This document shows, one piece after another, positions 1-7,724 of a stretch of 26,220 nucleotides of DNA. The notes beneath the pieces are model-generated. The model did not search any database, was not told the DNA's origin, and saw only the letters and a program-made list of their open reading frames with translations. The translations under genes and the position numbers were made by a program. The stretch's first letter is position 1. Every line of letters starts with the position of its first letter. Source of the DNA: a bacterium (GTDB taxonomy: Bacteria; Cyanobacteriota; Vampirovibrionia; Obscuribacterales; Obscuribacteraceae); NCBI GenBank assembly GCA_030431355.1, contig JAUIJG010000010.1, positions 1 to 26,220 of the forward strand. The letters run 5' to 3'.

Positions 1-2
1 CT

Positions 3-770
3 TTGGTAACTGTTTTGGGTAACATCGGTCCGAAGAATGAGACTGTAAAAGCTGCCATCATCCAGAATATCAATGGCGATTATGAAGTGGCCACTAAACG
101 TAGTGCCATAGAAGCCCTTGCTAAACTTTCCCAGCAGGAGAAGCCGGGCTATCACCGGCAATCTACGGAGACACTGATTTCAATTCTGAAGGATGATGAT
201 GCTCCTTCCCTCAGGCAGGCTGCTGCCAGGGCCATCGGGCGTTTTCACAGTGATCCTGAGATTGCGGTTCCAGCTCTTGTTGCCGGCCTGGAAGATAACT
301 ACCTTAAAGTGCGAACAGAGTGCGTGAGAGCCCTGGGATATTACAAGGATGATGGAAGCAAGGCTGTGCCTGTTCTTGTTCAGATGCTTGATACCGAACC
401 GGATACCAGTATGCGAAGCGCCTGCGTCTATTCATTGCGCAATATAGGTAACGGTGATCCTGCCATTGTGGCAAAGTTCATTGAGCTGCTCGACGATCCG
501 ACCATGAGCCGGAACATTATGAGCTATCTCAGTTCATTCGGGGATAGGGCGGCTCCGGCGGTGCCCAAGTTGATCAAGCATTTGCAGAGCACGGACCGAT
601 ATCATCGCCAATATGCCTGCAGAGCGCTCGGTTCTATCGGTCCAAAAGCCAAAGAGGCTTTGCCTGCTCTTAAGAAAGCCACCGAAGATAGTGATTCCAG
701 CGTAAGGCGATATGCCCAAACCGCCATAAACAACATCAATAGGACAAGCACCGCTCCCGGTAGTATGTGA
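3..770 (+). CDS. HEAT-repeat protein, C-terminal part
   Basis: The product is built of alpha-helical HEAT-like repeats of about 35 residues from end to end. Recurring units read like 'VRTECVRALGYYKDDGSKAVPVL' split by short acidic loops (LEDN, LDDP, TEDSDS), with the usual pattern of paired helices, conserved Ala/Gly and an Arg after the loop. Such repeats form superhelical protein-binding scaffolds; no catalytic domain is visible. The frame is open to the left edge and the first codon seen is TTG with no ribosome site, so the true start almost certainly lies upstream and this is a fragment. It ends with TGA at 768-770 and converges on the CPBP protease gene. The family (HEAT/PBS-lyase-like repeats) is clear; the specific function is not. 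Confidence 0.8.
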   Translation: MVTVLGNIGPKNETVKAAIIQNINGDYEVATKRSAIEALAKLSQQEKPGYHRQSTETLISILKDDDAPSLRQAAARAIGRFHSDPEIAVPALVAGLEDNYLKVRTECVRALGYYKDDGSKAVPVLVQMLDTEPDTSMRSACVYSLRNIGNGDPAIVAKFIELLDDPTMSRNIMSYLSSFGDRAAPAVPKLIKHLQSTDRYHRQYACRALGSIGPKAKEALPALKKATEDSDSSVRRYAQTAINNINRTSTAPGSM

Positions 771-833
771 AGGCTGCCGATCTCCAGGGGGCTCAGGTCT
801 GAGCTTCGAAATTGAGTTTCTCAGTCGAATTAT

Positions 834-1952
834 CTAAGGATTGAAGGCAAAGAGAAATGTGGTCAGGAAATTGAATCCGGCATGACCGATTATGGTGGTG
901 GTGGTATTCGTGTAACGTCTGACGATGCCTATGACCACCGACCAGAGGGCTACTTGAAGTATGAAAATGGGAGCATGGGTGAACTGGGCATGGAGGATGC
1001 CGTGCAGAATGGCGGCAGGCACTATGCCCAGGGCCGGCTGAAGTGCGCCTCTTATCAATGTTTCCTCGCCTACCCCCGCGAATATTGCCGTGGCAAAAGC
1101 CATAACCACCGCCATTCCCAGACCCTCAACCGAGGTGAAAGTAGCTGAGTTGTATCCGGAAAGTTTGGTGGCCAGGTCCTGATTCGCTAAGCCGTGGGTG
1201 TAAAGTGACCAGCATAGGTCGTAGGCAAAGCTGAAGATTACCAGTAGAAGTCCGATACCCACATGGGTCCAGGTCGGTTTCTCCCAGCCCAGTCTTTTGA
1301 ATGCCGCTCTCCAGTCCCGGGAGATGAAAATTCCTATGCCGCAAAACGAAAGGAGAATGAGGCCCAGTCCGTTGTAAGAGAAAAGCTGCATCAAGTTGAT
1401 CGGCAAAGGAAATGGAATCGCCGGAATTTCAAAATTTGCCGGATTGATTCCCTGGAGCAGCATGCCGAAGGTTGTTATATAAATGAACATGCCGACCATG
1501 TGGGGCACCGATCGGGGTCTGAAAATCTCCTGGTCCATAATCGCTTTGAAGGCATTCAGGTGGTATTTAATCGGACCGATGATAAAACGCCCTGTGGTTA
1601 TGCCATCTATTAATGTGAGGAACTGACTGTAAACATGGCGAATCGGAAGGAGTAAGAGAAGACCGGTGAAGGCTGCCAGGGTAAAGAGCACGTTGTTGGC
1701 CCAGGGGATGGTCATATCCCGGCTGAATAGCGCCGCCACCAGCTCACAGAGGCAGAATGAACCTATGATAATCCGAATTATCCACTCCAGCCATTTTCGG
1801 TCTCTGGCGAAGTGACCCATGATGGCAAGGATGCAGCATCCGAGGATAAAAATTAGGTCTATCAAGTCAAATCTCCGATAAGATAATAAATAAATGGGGT
1901 TCTTACTATTTTTAATGTTCCTCAGGCATGATAATATATTGTCAAGATACAT
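834..1952 (-). CDS. CPBP family intramembrane metalloprotease
   Basis: This 372-residue polytopic membrane protein has the signature of the CPBP (CaaX protease and bacteriocin-processing, Abi) family near its C-terminus: EETLIR at residues 296-301 (the EExxxR motif), a HxxxH pair at 317 and 321, and H357 with N361 in the last motif (GHAGFNF). These are the glutamate, histidine and asparagine residues of the Rce1-like active site, so the enzyme is predicted to be catalytically intact. About eight hydrophobic segments precede and surround the motifs. Relatives cleave prenylated proteins, process peptides or confer bacteriocin immunity; the substrate here is unknown. It is divergent from the small secreted-protein gene at 2036, sharing an 83-bp intergenic region with an inverted repeat. 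Confidence 0.88.
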   Translation of the reverse strand: MYLDNILSCLRNIKNSKNPIYLLSYRRFDLIDLIFILGCCILAIMGHFARDRKWLEWIIRIIIGSFCLCELVAALFSRDMTIPWANNVLFTLAAFTGLLLLLPIRHVYSQFLTLIDGITTGRFIIGPIKYHLNAFKAIMDQEIFRPRSVPHMVGMFIYITTFGMLLQGINPANFEIPAIPFPLPINLMQLFSYNGLGLILLSFCGIGIFISRDWRAAFKRLGWEKPTWTHVGIGLLLVIFSFAYDLCWSLYTHGLANQDLATKLSGYNSATFTSVEGLGMAVVMAFATAIFAGVGEETLIRGALQPALGIVPAAILHGILHAQFTHAPIFILQVALWSVVIGIVRRYTNTTTTIIGHAGFNFLTTFLFAFNP

Positions 1953-1967
1953 ATTACCGGGTATCTT
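1939..1967 (+). promoter_or_regulatory. Candidate sigma70 promoter for the small secreted protein
   Basis: TTGTCA (1939-1944) is separated by 17 bp from TATCTT (1962-1967). The -35 box matches the consensus at 5 of 6 positions and the -10 at 4 of 6. The predicted start near 1974 gives a leader of about 60 nt before the ATG at 2036. The promoter overlaps the first codons of the divergent protease gene. Assigned by inspection only. Confidence 0.35.
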
Positions 1968-2035
1968 CTATGATAGAGAATATGATGCTAAATTACCCCG
2001 GTAAAAACACCTGAAGTTCGGAGGTGAAACACTAG

Positions 2036-2257
2036 ATGAAGAAAAAGCTATTTGCATCGGCCCTGTTAGCTGGAGTTCTGGGACTTGGCGTATTCGCCAC
2101 CTCGTCATCCGCTAATGGACCTATTGTAATCGGTCCGGCCCCTGCTCCGGCAGTGCCACCGGCTGCAATTGTTAAAACTTCGCCATTGCAAGCGAAAGTT
2201 CTTAACACCTACAGGCAAGTTAGAGCATTCTGGCTGTCTAGAGCCATCGTGCGCTAA
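2036..2257 (+). CDS. Small secreted proline/alanine-rich protein (73 aa)
   Basis: The start is well supported: GGAGGTG at 2020-2026 lies 9 nt before the ATG. Residues 1-27 form a classical Sec signal peptide (KKK, a Leu/Ala/Val-rich core, then a small-residue cleavage region around SSANG). The mature protein is only about 45 residues: a Pro/Ala stretch (residues 33-44) followed by a basic, partly hydrophobic tail ending in SRAIVR. It is monocistronic, with a strong hairpin terminator about 100 nt downstream. No family recognised. The size and amphipathic basic tail would suit an exported peptide or a small envelope protein, but that is speculation. Confidence 0.6.
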   Translation: MKKKLFASALLAGVLGLGVFATSSSANGPIVIGPAPAPAVPPAAIVKTSPLQAKVLNTYRQVRAFWLSRAIVR

Positions 2258-2354
2258 TCGTCCCTAAATTGGCAGGATTGAAGAAAAGCTAGAAGAAGCT
2301 TGACTGAATCGAATCGTTCAAGATCCTGCAGCTACAAACCTTCGGACTTAAATG

Positions 2355-2382
2355 AAAGGTCGCTGTATGGCGACCTTTTTTA
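2355..2382 (+). terminator. Rho-independent terminator of the small secreted-protein gene
   Basis: A perfect 9-bp stem, AAAGGTCGC (2355-2363) with GCGACCTTT (2370-2378) and a 6-nt loop, runs into a T-tract at 2376-2381. It closes a short transcript carrying the 73-residue secreted protein. Confidence 0.8.
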
Positions 2383-2411
2383 TGAGCTTCTTAGGCTTAG
2401 GATTCAAATTG

Positions 2412-2438
2412 AAAGGCTGGAGATATTCTCCAGCCTTT
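2412..2438. terminator. Bidirectional hairpin terminator
   Basis: A 12-bp perfect inverted repeat, AAAGGCTGGAGA (2412-2423) and TCTCCAGCCTTT (2427-2438), has a 3-nt loop. It lies between the convergent small secreted-protein gene and the DivIC-like gene, about 30 bp past the latter's stop codon. The A/T ends let it act in both directions. Confidence 0.65.
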
Positions 2439-2467
2439 TCTATTGGCTATCAGTGTTGCTCAAGGAG

Positions 2468-2767
2468 CTATTTTGCCAGTCTCAGAATAACCTCTTCGCT
2501 TCCGGCTAGATTGAGTCGCTCTCGAGCAAGTCTTTCGATACCGGTATTGGAGCGCGAGCTGGTCAAGCCTTCCCGGAGTTCTTTGTTTATCTCCGTGGCT
2601 TGCAGTTGACCTGCTTTTAGTGCCAGTTGCTGGTTATGCAGGTACATCTGGCGTTCTACGCTGCAATGAATGGAGCGACCGACCTGCCAGATGGCAAACA
2701 AACAGACCGACATCACTAGAAGTTGGCGAAATATGCTTTTTCTTTCGTCTTTGGAATTGTGTTGCAT
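2468..2767 (-). CDS. Septum formation initiator (DivIC/FtsB-like) protein
   Basis: This 99-residue protein has the layout of the DivIC/FtsB/FtsL group: a short basic cytoplasmic N-terminus, one membrane span at about residues 13-33, a predicted coiled coil (about 36-70), and a C-terminal motif IERLARERLNLAGSEEVILRL. That motif matches the 'ARE.LGL..p.E..i.' ending typical of DivIC/FtsB. Such proteins form a trimeric complex with FtsL and FtsQ/DivIB at the division septum. The gene begins 22 bp after the phosphohexomutase stop codon and is probably co-transcribed with it, ending at the hairpin at 2412-2438. Assignment to DivIC versus FtsB cannot be settled from sequence alone. Confidence 0.75.
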   Translation of the reverse strand: MQHNSKDERKSIFRQLLVMSVCLFAIWQVGRSIHCSVERQMYLHNQQLALKAGQLQATEINKELREGLTSSRSNTGIERLARERLNLAGSEEVILRLAK

Positions 2768-2789
2768 AATCTCTCCTTAGAGCCTGTTC

Positions 2790-4280
2790 TCAGGCGTTTG
2801 CTCCGACCTTTTCACCCTTGGCGGAGTCAGAGTTCTTTTTTACTGATTTCTTCTCTGCTTCCTTCTCCAGGTTGCTGATTATCGCTTCTACCTGTTTGTT
2901 GAAATCTTCCGCTACTTTCTCGGTTCTCTCTTTAGAGGTGCCTTCAAAGTACAGGCGAATCAAAGGCTCGGTACCGCTCGGGCGAATCAAAAGCCAGTTG
3001 CTGTCGTCCAGGTATAGTTTAAGACCATCCTTGCGTCCTACTTTTGTTACCTTCTCTCCGGCCAGGGTCTCCAGCGGTTTGTCGGTAAGGATCTTCATTA
3101 GACCTTTCTGGGTGAAGTCGTTGAGCTTGAGGTCGGCCCTCAGATAGGTGAAGTGTGCACCGATCTCATCTTGCATGTCTTCCCAGATTTGAGACAGTGG
3201 CTTGCCTTCGAAGGCCATCATCTCCACCAGAAGAAGGTTGGCCATGATACCGTCCTTCTCCGGGATATGACCTTTGAAAGACATTCCCCCGGATTCTTCA
3301 CCGCCTATCAGAATATCTTTTTGACGCATCTCTTCGCCGATAAACTTGAATCCTACCGGTGTTTCTATCACTTCCAGGTCATACTTCTTGGCCAGGTGAT
3401 CGAGGAAATGCGTGGTGGCCACCGTTCTTACGATAGCTCCTTTCTCCTTTCTATTTTTAACCATGTGCATTGTCAAAAGACAAAGTAGTTGGTTCGGAGA
3501 TAGATAGTTGCCTTGCTCATCGATGACGGCAAATCTATCGGCATCACCATCGGTGGCTAGACCGACATCCAGTTTCTCTGTTTTGATTAGACCGCTCAGG
3601 TCTCTCAAATACTGCTTCTTCGGCTCGGGCATGCCGCCGCCGAATAGTGGATCTCTTACATCGTGCAGGACTTTCACCGGAACGCCCCATTGCTTAAGAA
3701 TATGATCCAGGTAGCCACGACTGGTGCTGTAGAGGGCGTCGAATCCAACCTTGATTCCTGAAGAGACTATCTTCTTCATGTTAATCAGATTGGCGACTGA
3801 TCCTAAATATGGTGGCTGAGGATCGAAGTGTGGGACATCTTCTTTGGAGCACTCTATATGGTCCGGAGTTCTCTTGAGATTGGCCACGATTTTGTTGGAA
3901 ATGTCATCGGTGGCGGGTCCGGCATACTCCGGAATATACTTCACGCCGCAATACTCAGGGGGATTATGGCTGGCTGTAAATTGCAGGGCTCCGGCTGTCT
4001 TTTCGTGCTGGGTAGCCCAGGCGATACAGGGGGTGGGGACATCCCGGCTGGCAACTTTTACCGGTATGCCCATGGCCATCAAAACCTGACCGGCTCTTTC
4101 GGCAAATTTATCCGCCATGAAGCGTGTGTCATAACCTATGAGTAGCGGAGTTCCAGCTGAATAGTTCTCTTTGACGTAGAGGCCGACCGCGTAGGCGACT
4201 CGTTCTACGTTTGCATAGGTGAAATCTTCGGCTATAACAGCTCTCCAACCGTCGGTACCGAATTTGATTGCTTCTGCCAT
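2790..4280 (-). CDS. Phosphoglucomutase/phosphomannomutase (alpha-D-phosphohexomutase)
   Basis: This 496-residue enzyme interconverts hexose 1- and 6-phosphates in the cytoplasm, supplying glucose-1-P or mannose-1-P for polysaccharide and envelope synthesis. All four family motifs are present in order: the phosphoserine loop TASHNP with Ser104, the Mg-binding DGDADR loop (244-249), the sugar-specificity loop GGEESGG (326-332, the GEMSG-type position), and the phosphate-binding RPSGTEP loop (433-439). The length is slightly above the usual 450-470 because of a Lys/Glu-rich tail (about 470-496) after the last fold. The GEESGG sequence and overall length fit cyanobacterial-type phosphoglucomutase/phosphomannomutase proteins rather than GlmM, but glucose versus mannose preference is not decided here. 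First gene of a unit with the DivIC-like gene. Confidence 0.9.
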   Translation of the reverse strand: MAEAIKFGTDGWRAVIAEDFTYANVERVAYAVGLYVKENYSAGTPLLIGYDTRFMADKFAERAGQVLMAMGIPVKVASRDVPTPCIAWATQHEKTAGALQFTASHNPPEYCGVKYIPEYAGPATDDISNKIVANLKRTPDHIECSKEDVPHFDPQPPYLGSVANLINMKKIVSSGIKVGFDALYSTSRGYLDHILKQWGVPVKVLHDVRDPLFGGGMPEPKKQYLRDLSGLIKTEKLDVGLATDGDADRFAVIDEQGNYLSPNQLLCLLTMHMVKNRKEKGAIVRTVATTHFLDHLAKKYDLEVIETPVGFKFIGEEMRQKDILIGGEESGGMSFKGHIPEKDGIMANLLLVEMMAFEGKPLSQIWEDMQDEIGAHFTYLRADLKLNDFTQKGLMKILTDKPLETLAGEKVTKVGRKDGLKLYLDDSNWLLIRPSGTEPLIRLYFEGTSKERTEKVAEDFNKQVEAIISNLEKEAEKKSVKKNSDSAKGEKVGANA

Positions 4281-4335
4281 CAGTTATTAAACTCCCTATT
4301 GAAAAAAATCCGGAATTGCGCCCAACTAGATTGCT

Positions 4336-6183
4336 TCAGAGTATCGCTAAATACTGAGAAACATATTCGTGGACAGAATCCCATGCCGTTCTTGCTTTGC
4401 GGCGTCCTTTCAGCTCTTCATCTATGAATTTTGAGCCGGGTGGCTTCATAGATGAAGGACGCAATGATTGTAGCTCCTCATCGGAGTTGAACTGAATCAT
4501 CGAGCCGTCACGTCCATAAAATCTGAATATTGAAGAGTTCGATTGGGATAGCCAATCTCCGTATCTTCTATAACTATCTTTGAGCTCCTGGAAGCGGGTC
4601 GCCATGCGAAATCCGTCATAGGTCAAAAGGGCTGTCAGACTGCTCCAGTGTCCATTCAGGTCTTCTAAAATCCTTCTTTCTATGTGGATGCCGCGGACCA
4701 AATCCACGGACCAGAACTGTCCATCCATTTTTCTTATGGTCAGGCAGCCGCTGGGATCACAGGACATGGATTCGCCCTGGGCTCTTACCCTGCCGCAGGG
4801 ATCTCTGACTATCACTCCGTGGTGATCTCTTTCGCCGGTGGAATGCAATGCTCCGCTGGCATGGTATCTGGAGAAGCTCTTGAGATTGCCTCTCGGGTCA
4901 TAACTAAATGTGATGGCTAGAAGCTCTCGGGACCGAACGGCCATGACCTTGCCTATGGCATCTTTAATTACGATTGCACCGTTTGCATAAACTTCTTTTC
5001 TGCGGCCACCGGACATGGGAACGTGGCAGGGTTGCTCCGGTTGCTTCCTGAAATTGCTGCGGGCTTTTTTGGGCTCTTTAGGAAGCGGGTCTGAAGAACG
5101 AGCTATCTTCTCCAGCTGTTTGAGAAGCTCTCCTGGATTCTCTGCCAGATCATCGGCATAGGTTCTCTCTCCATTTGTGTAATGATCTTTTGTGGTATCC
5201 AGAGTGTTGTCCAGGGCTCTAAACCAATTTTCCAACATGAGCTGCGCCTGGGAGACCGGTTGCTCAACTTCCGGCTCTTTAGTCTCCATCGGCTCAATGG
5301 TTTGAGCTGGAGAAAATTCCATTTGTTCGGAAAGCAAAATCGAAAGATTGGCAGGATCCGGCTGGGAGAGGTCGGATTCGCTATCAATTTTGGGGCTAAA
5401 ATTTTGATAGGTTGTTTGAAGTCCGGCTTCTTCTTGTACCGCTACGCAATCGGGCTCGAAAACCACTGAGTCTATTGATTCAAGATTGTCTGGAATCTCC
5501 ACCAGTCCAGTGGTTGTCTCTGGCGATGTTTCCAGTGACTGAACCGATTCGATTGCCGCTGCTCCCTGGCTTTCATATTCATCGGTGACCTGGTCGGTTT
5601 CGGTGGCTTTCAGAACATGTTCGATAACCATGCTGGAAAGAGAGCGGTTGACGCGTTGCCTGCCAAAACGTCCTCTGGTCTGGGGTTTTCCGTGGAGCAA
5701 ATCGTCGAGACTTTGAGGTTCACCGTTGAAAGTTTCCGGGGCACCTTCGTCCACGGCTTCACCATGAAAGAGATCGTCGGCGGAGGAGACATCGTCGAGC
5801 AAGTCCGAGAGATCGTCCCAGGGTTTCCTTGATTTGTTATTGAGAATTTCGTCGATTTCCTGGCTATCATCTCGCACCAGGTCTTCTATATCCCTTGTCC
5901 CTTGAACTTCGGAAAGGGGTTGATGGAGCAGTTCTCGGGCGAGCAAATCGACTTCCGGATTCGGATCGAGATCTTTGAGTTTGCGATTGAGAATAGTTCT
6001 TACGGCTGCGAATTCCGGAACAGTGGAGGAATGCAAGATTGCCTTGTGGCACAGTCCCGAGTTGTGAGCAAGAAAGTTTAGAAGGCGGCGATAATCTGCT
6101 CGCTGTGGGTTTTCGAATCCCTCAGCTTGAGCGTAAACCCGGCGTTTGTGGCGAGGCCAGCAAGCGGTGCGCTCCGAGTCCAT
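4336..6183 (-). CDS. Large acidic protein with C-terminal strand repeats, unknown function
   Basis: About 615 residues, no recognised family. The N-terminal ~100 residues are basic and helical (KRRVYAQAEGF..., ARELL). A long acidic, low-complexity middle follows, with two copies of a DDLxHG motif (DDLFHGEA, DDLLHGKP) and many Asp/Glu/Ser. From about residue 395 the C-terminal third carries Tyr/Gly/Asp-rich short units (FSYDPRGNLKSFSRYHASGALH, TIRKMDGQFWSVDL, FRFYGRDGSMIQF) like the beta-strand units of YD/RHS-type or MORN-like proteins, and ends in a helical tail. Start: ATG at 6183 is preferred because GGGGGTGAAGG lies just upstream; ATG at 6222 and TTG at 6240 are in frame but lack a ribosome site. 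No signal peptide or membrane span is visible. It is the last gene of a unit with the J-like and FHA genes. Confidence 0.7.
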   Translation of the reverse strand: MDSERTACWPRHKRRVYAQAEGFENPQRADYRRLLNFLAHNSGLCHKAILHSSTVPEFAAVRTILNRKLKDLDPNPEVDLLARELLHQPLSEVQGTRDIEDLVRDDSQEIDEILNNKSRKPWDDLSDLLDDVSSADDLFHGEAVDEGAPETFNGEPQSLDDLLHGKPQTRGRFGRQRVNRSLSSMVIEHVLKATETDQVTDEYESQGAAAIESVQSLETSPETTTGLVEIPDNLESIDSVVFEPDCVAVQEEAGLQTTYQNFSPKIDSESDLSQPDPANLSILLSEQMEFSPAQTIEPMETKEPEVEQPVSQAQLMLENWFRALDNTLDTTKDHYTNGERTYADDLAENPGELLKQLEKIARSSDPLPKEPKKARSNFRKQPEQPCHVPMSGGRRKEVYANGAIVIKDAIGKVMAVRSRELLAITFSYDPRGNLKSFSRYHASGALHSTGERDHHGVIVRDPCGRVRAQGESMSCDPSGCLTIRKMDGQFWSVDLVRGIHIERRILEDLNGHWSSLTALLTYDGFRMATRFQELKDSYRRYGDWLSQSNSSIFRFYGRDGSMIQFNSDEELQSLRPSSMKPPGSKFIDEELKGRRKARTAWDSVHEYVSQYLAIL

Positions 6184-6269
6184 AATTGCCTTCACCCCCA
6201 GCCATCCAGATCCGGTGCTCATGGGAGCTGATCTGGTCAAGTAGCGTCTTTAGTTTAGCATCGTGGGGG

Positions 6270-7085
6270 CTATTTGTCGTAGCCTCGGGTTTCAGTGTCG
6301 AGCCATCCGCGGACCTGTAGCGATTCCGCCATCCTAATACCTGTGGTGCGTTCATCGTACATTGCCACACTGAATTGACCCATACTAATTTTGTTTTGGG
6401 TGAGCAAATATTCAGCCAACTGCAAAGAGTTGAGCTCAGGTTCGGTGACATAACCAGCCTGGAGAACCAGATCGGTTAGCGGAATATCCGGATAAAGTTT
6501 CATCTGGTTGAGCAGGGCCTGCACCTCTGCCGGTCCGGTAAACTGTGCTGCTTTCATCAGTTCGATGAGTTTGGGCAGGCTGTCGTCTATCTGTTGGGTG
6601 GTCACCATCTGGATAGGCTGAGCTTCCGGAATAGCCTCTTCGGCTGCTTCTATCATCTCGAGGGTGCCGTCTTCCGGAATAATCTTCTGTTCAACCAGGC
6701 TGCCCCTGGCCACAATCAGATCGTGACTGAGTCTCAGTCTGGGCTTACGGAGAATGAAGCCGGCATTGAGAATTTTGAAATACTTTTCTTTGTCTTCTTT
6801 GGGGTCGGCATGTTGGCGCAGAAATCGCTTTATGCCTTTGAAATATGCTGCCAGTACCATGCTGGGATTGACGTCGCATTCTATCTGGAGCAGCTCATAG
6901 TAATTGTCGGCCTGGGCATCTACCTCTGCTTTCGGAGGCGGCAGAAGGTCAGGAAACAACTGATAGAGTTCCTGGCAAGACTTGACCATGCCGGTGACAT
7001 CAGACTCAGCCCAACTCAAGCGAAGAGCTGAACAGAGAATCTGGCTTTCAAGCTCGATTCGGTTAGCGCCACCCGAACTAGCCAA
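6270..7085 (-). CDS. Degenerate J-domain protein with C-terminal helical repeat domain
   Basis: Residues 61-122 look like a J domain (NYYELLQIECDVNPSMVLAAYFKGIKRFLRQ..., then KYFKILNAGFIL), but the Hsp70-activating HPD tripeptide is replaced by HAD (92-94). From about residue 165 a helical region holds two similar units built on 'LLxxAGyVTEpELnsLQLAEYLL', like the N-terminal modules seen beside type II/IV secretion ATPases and in regulators of that type. The start is TTG at 7085: it follows GGAGGG at 9-10 nt spacing and no ATG competes. The gene lies 45 bp after the FHA gene and 86 bp before the best start of the large acidic protein, so the three are probably one operon. I infer a scaffolding or signalling adaptor rather than a true chaperone partner. 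Confidence 0.65.
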   Translation of the reverse strand: MASSGGANRIELESQILCSALRLSWAESDVTGMVKSCQELYQLFPDLLPPPKAEVDAQADNYYELLQIECDVNPSMVLAAYFKGIKRFLRQHADPKEDKEKYFKILNAGFILRKPRLRLSHDLIVARGSLVEQKIIPEDGTLEMIEAAEEAIPEAQPIQMVTTQQIDDSLPKLIELMKAAQFTGPAEVQALLNQMKLYPDIPLTDLVLQAGYVTEPELNSLQLAEYLLTQNKISMGQFSVAMYDERTTGIRMAESLQVRGWLDTETRGYDK

Positions 7086-7130
7086 TTTAACTTCCCTCCA
7101 GAATCACCCAGTCACCAGAACTAACTATTT

Positions 7131-7577
7131 TTATTCCACTTCGAAGGTCAATTCTGTATGACCGACTCGGATCTTGTCACCAGTTGATAATATCTGTCTC
7201 TTCACAACCGGGTGACCGTTCAAAAGAGTGCCATTGGTTGAACCCAGGTCTTCAATCCAGAAATCAGCGTCTTCGAAAGTAATCCAGGCATGATGTCGAG
7301 AAGCGAATGTATCATCGGCAACCACCACCTGGTTTGTGGGGTCTCGACCAATTTTTACCTTGTTTGTTTTCAGAGGAATCTTCTGACCGGTCTTTTGCAC
7401 GATAACACAGACCTGAGATGGCATATCAGCGTCACTGTCGGCTTCCGCTTTCAGATAATCGCTCTGCAAGCTCTTGAGATCAAGGTCGGTTACTGTTGCA
7501 CAGTAAACGCATTTCTCTCCGGCAGGTGTAGGTCTGCCACAGCTTTCGCAAGGCTCTGTCTTTGTGTTATCGCTCAT
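7131..7577 (-). CDS. FHA domain protein with N-terminal zinc ribbon
   Basis: This 148-residue protein begins with a four-cysteine ribbon (CxxC at 10/13 and 23/26), then a linker of about 25 residues, then a complete FHA domain (about 57-146). The phosphothreonine-binding residues are in place: GR at 77-78, SRHH at 93-96, and STNG at 113-116. FHA domains bind phosphothreonine peptides, so this protein is likely a cytoplasmic reader of Ser/Thr kinase signalling; no kinase gene lies in the window. ATG at 7577 has no obvious Shine-Dalgarno sequence. A TATAAT box at 7626-7631 could be its promoter. It heads the unit with the J-like and large acidic proteins. Confidence 0.88.
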   Translation of the reverse strand: MSDNTKTEPCESCGRPTPAGEKCVYCATVTDLDLKSLQSDYLKAEADSDADMPSQVCVIVQKTGQKIPLKTNKVKIGRDPTNQVVVADDTFASRHHAWITFEDADFWIEDLGSTNGTLLNGHPVVKRQILSTGDKIRVGHTELTFEVE

Positions 7578-7625
7578 TGACTGATTTACTACGAGACTCT
7601 TTCAAGAAAACTACAATCGCGAACA

Positions 7626-7631
7626 ATTATA
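7626..7631 (-). promoter_or_regulatory. Candidate -10 box (TATAAT) for the FHA operon
   Basis: The minus strand reads TATAAT here, about 50 bp upstream of the FHA start codon, a perfect -10 hexamer. No good -35 box is seen at 16-18 bp spacing, so this would be a weak or activator-dependent promoter. Confidence 0.35.
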
Positions 7632-7724
7632 CGAGACCGAGGAGCTAAAAACATATGGGTTTTCAAACTCGATACATGGAGCGCTTTTGATTGGTAGATG
7701 TCAAACCGAGAGCGCTTTCCGGTG

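Noticed and set aside
791..804. GCTCAG/CTGAGC hairpin between the HEAT-repeat and CPBP genes
   Set aside because: Too short a stem and no T-tract on either strand; not convincing as a terminator.
2300..2345. GTTCAAGATCC, reminiscent of a tRNA T-arm
   Set aside because: Flanking bases do not pair as a T-stem and no acceptor, D or anticodon stems can be drawn around it.
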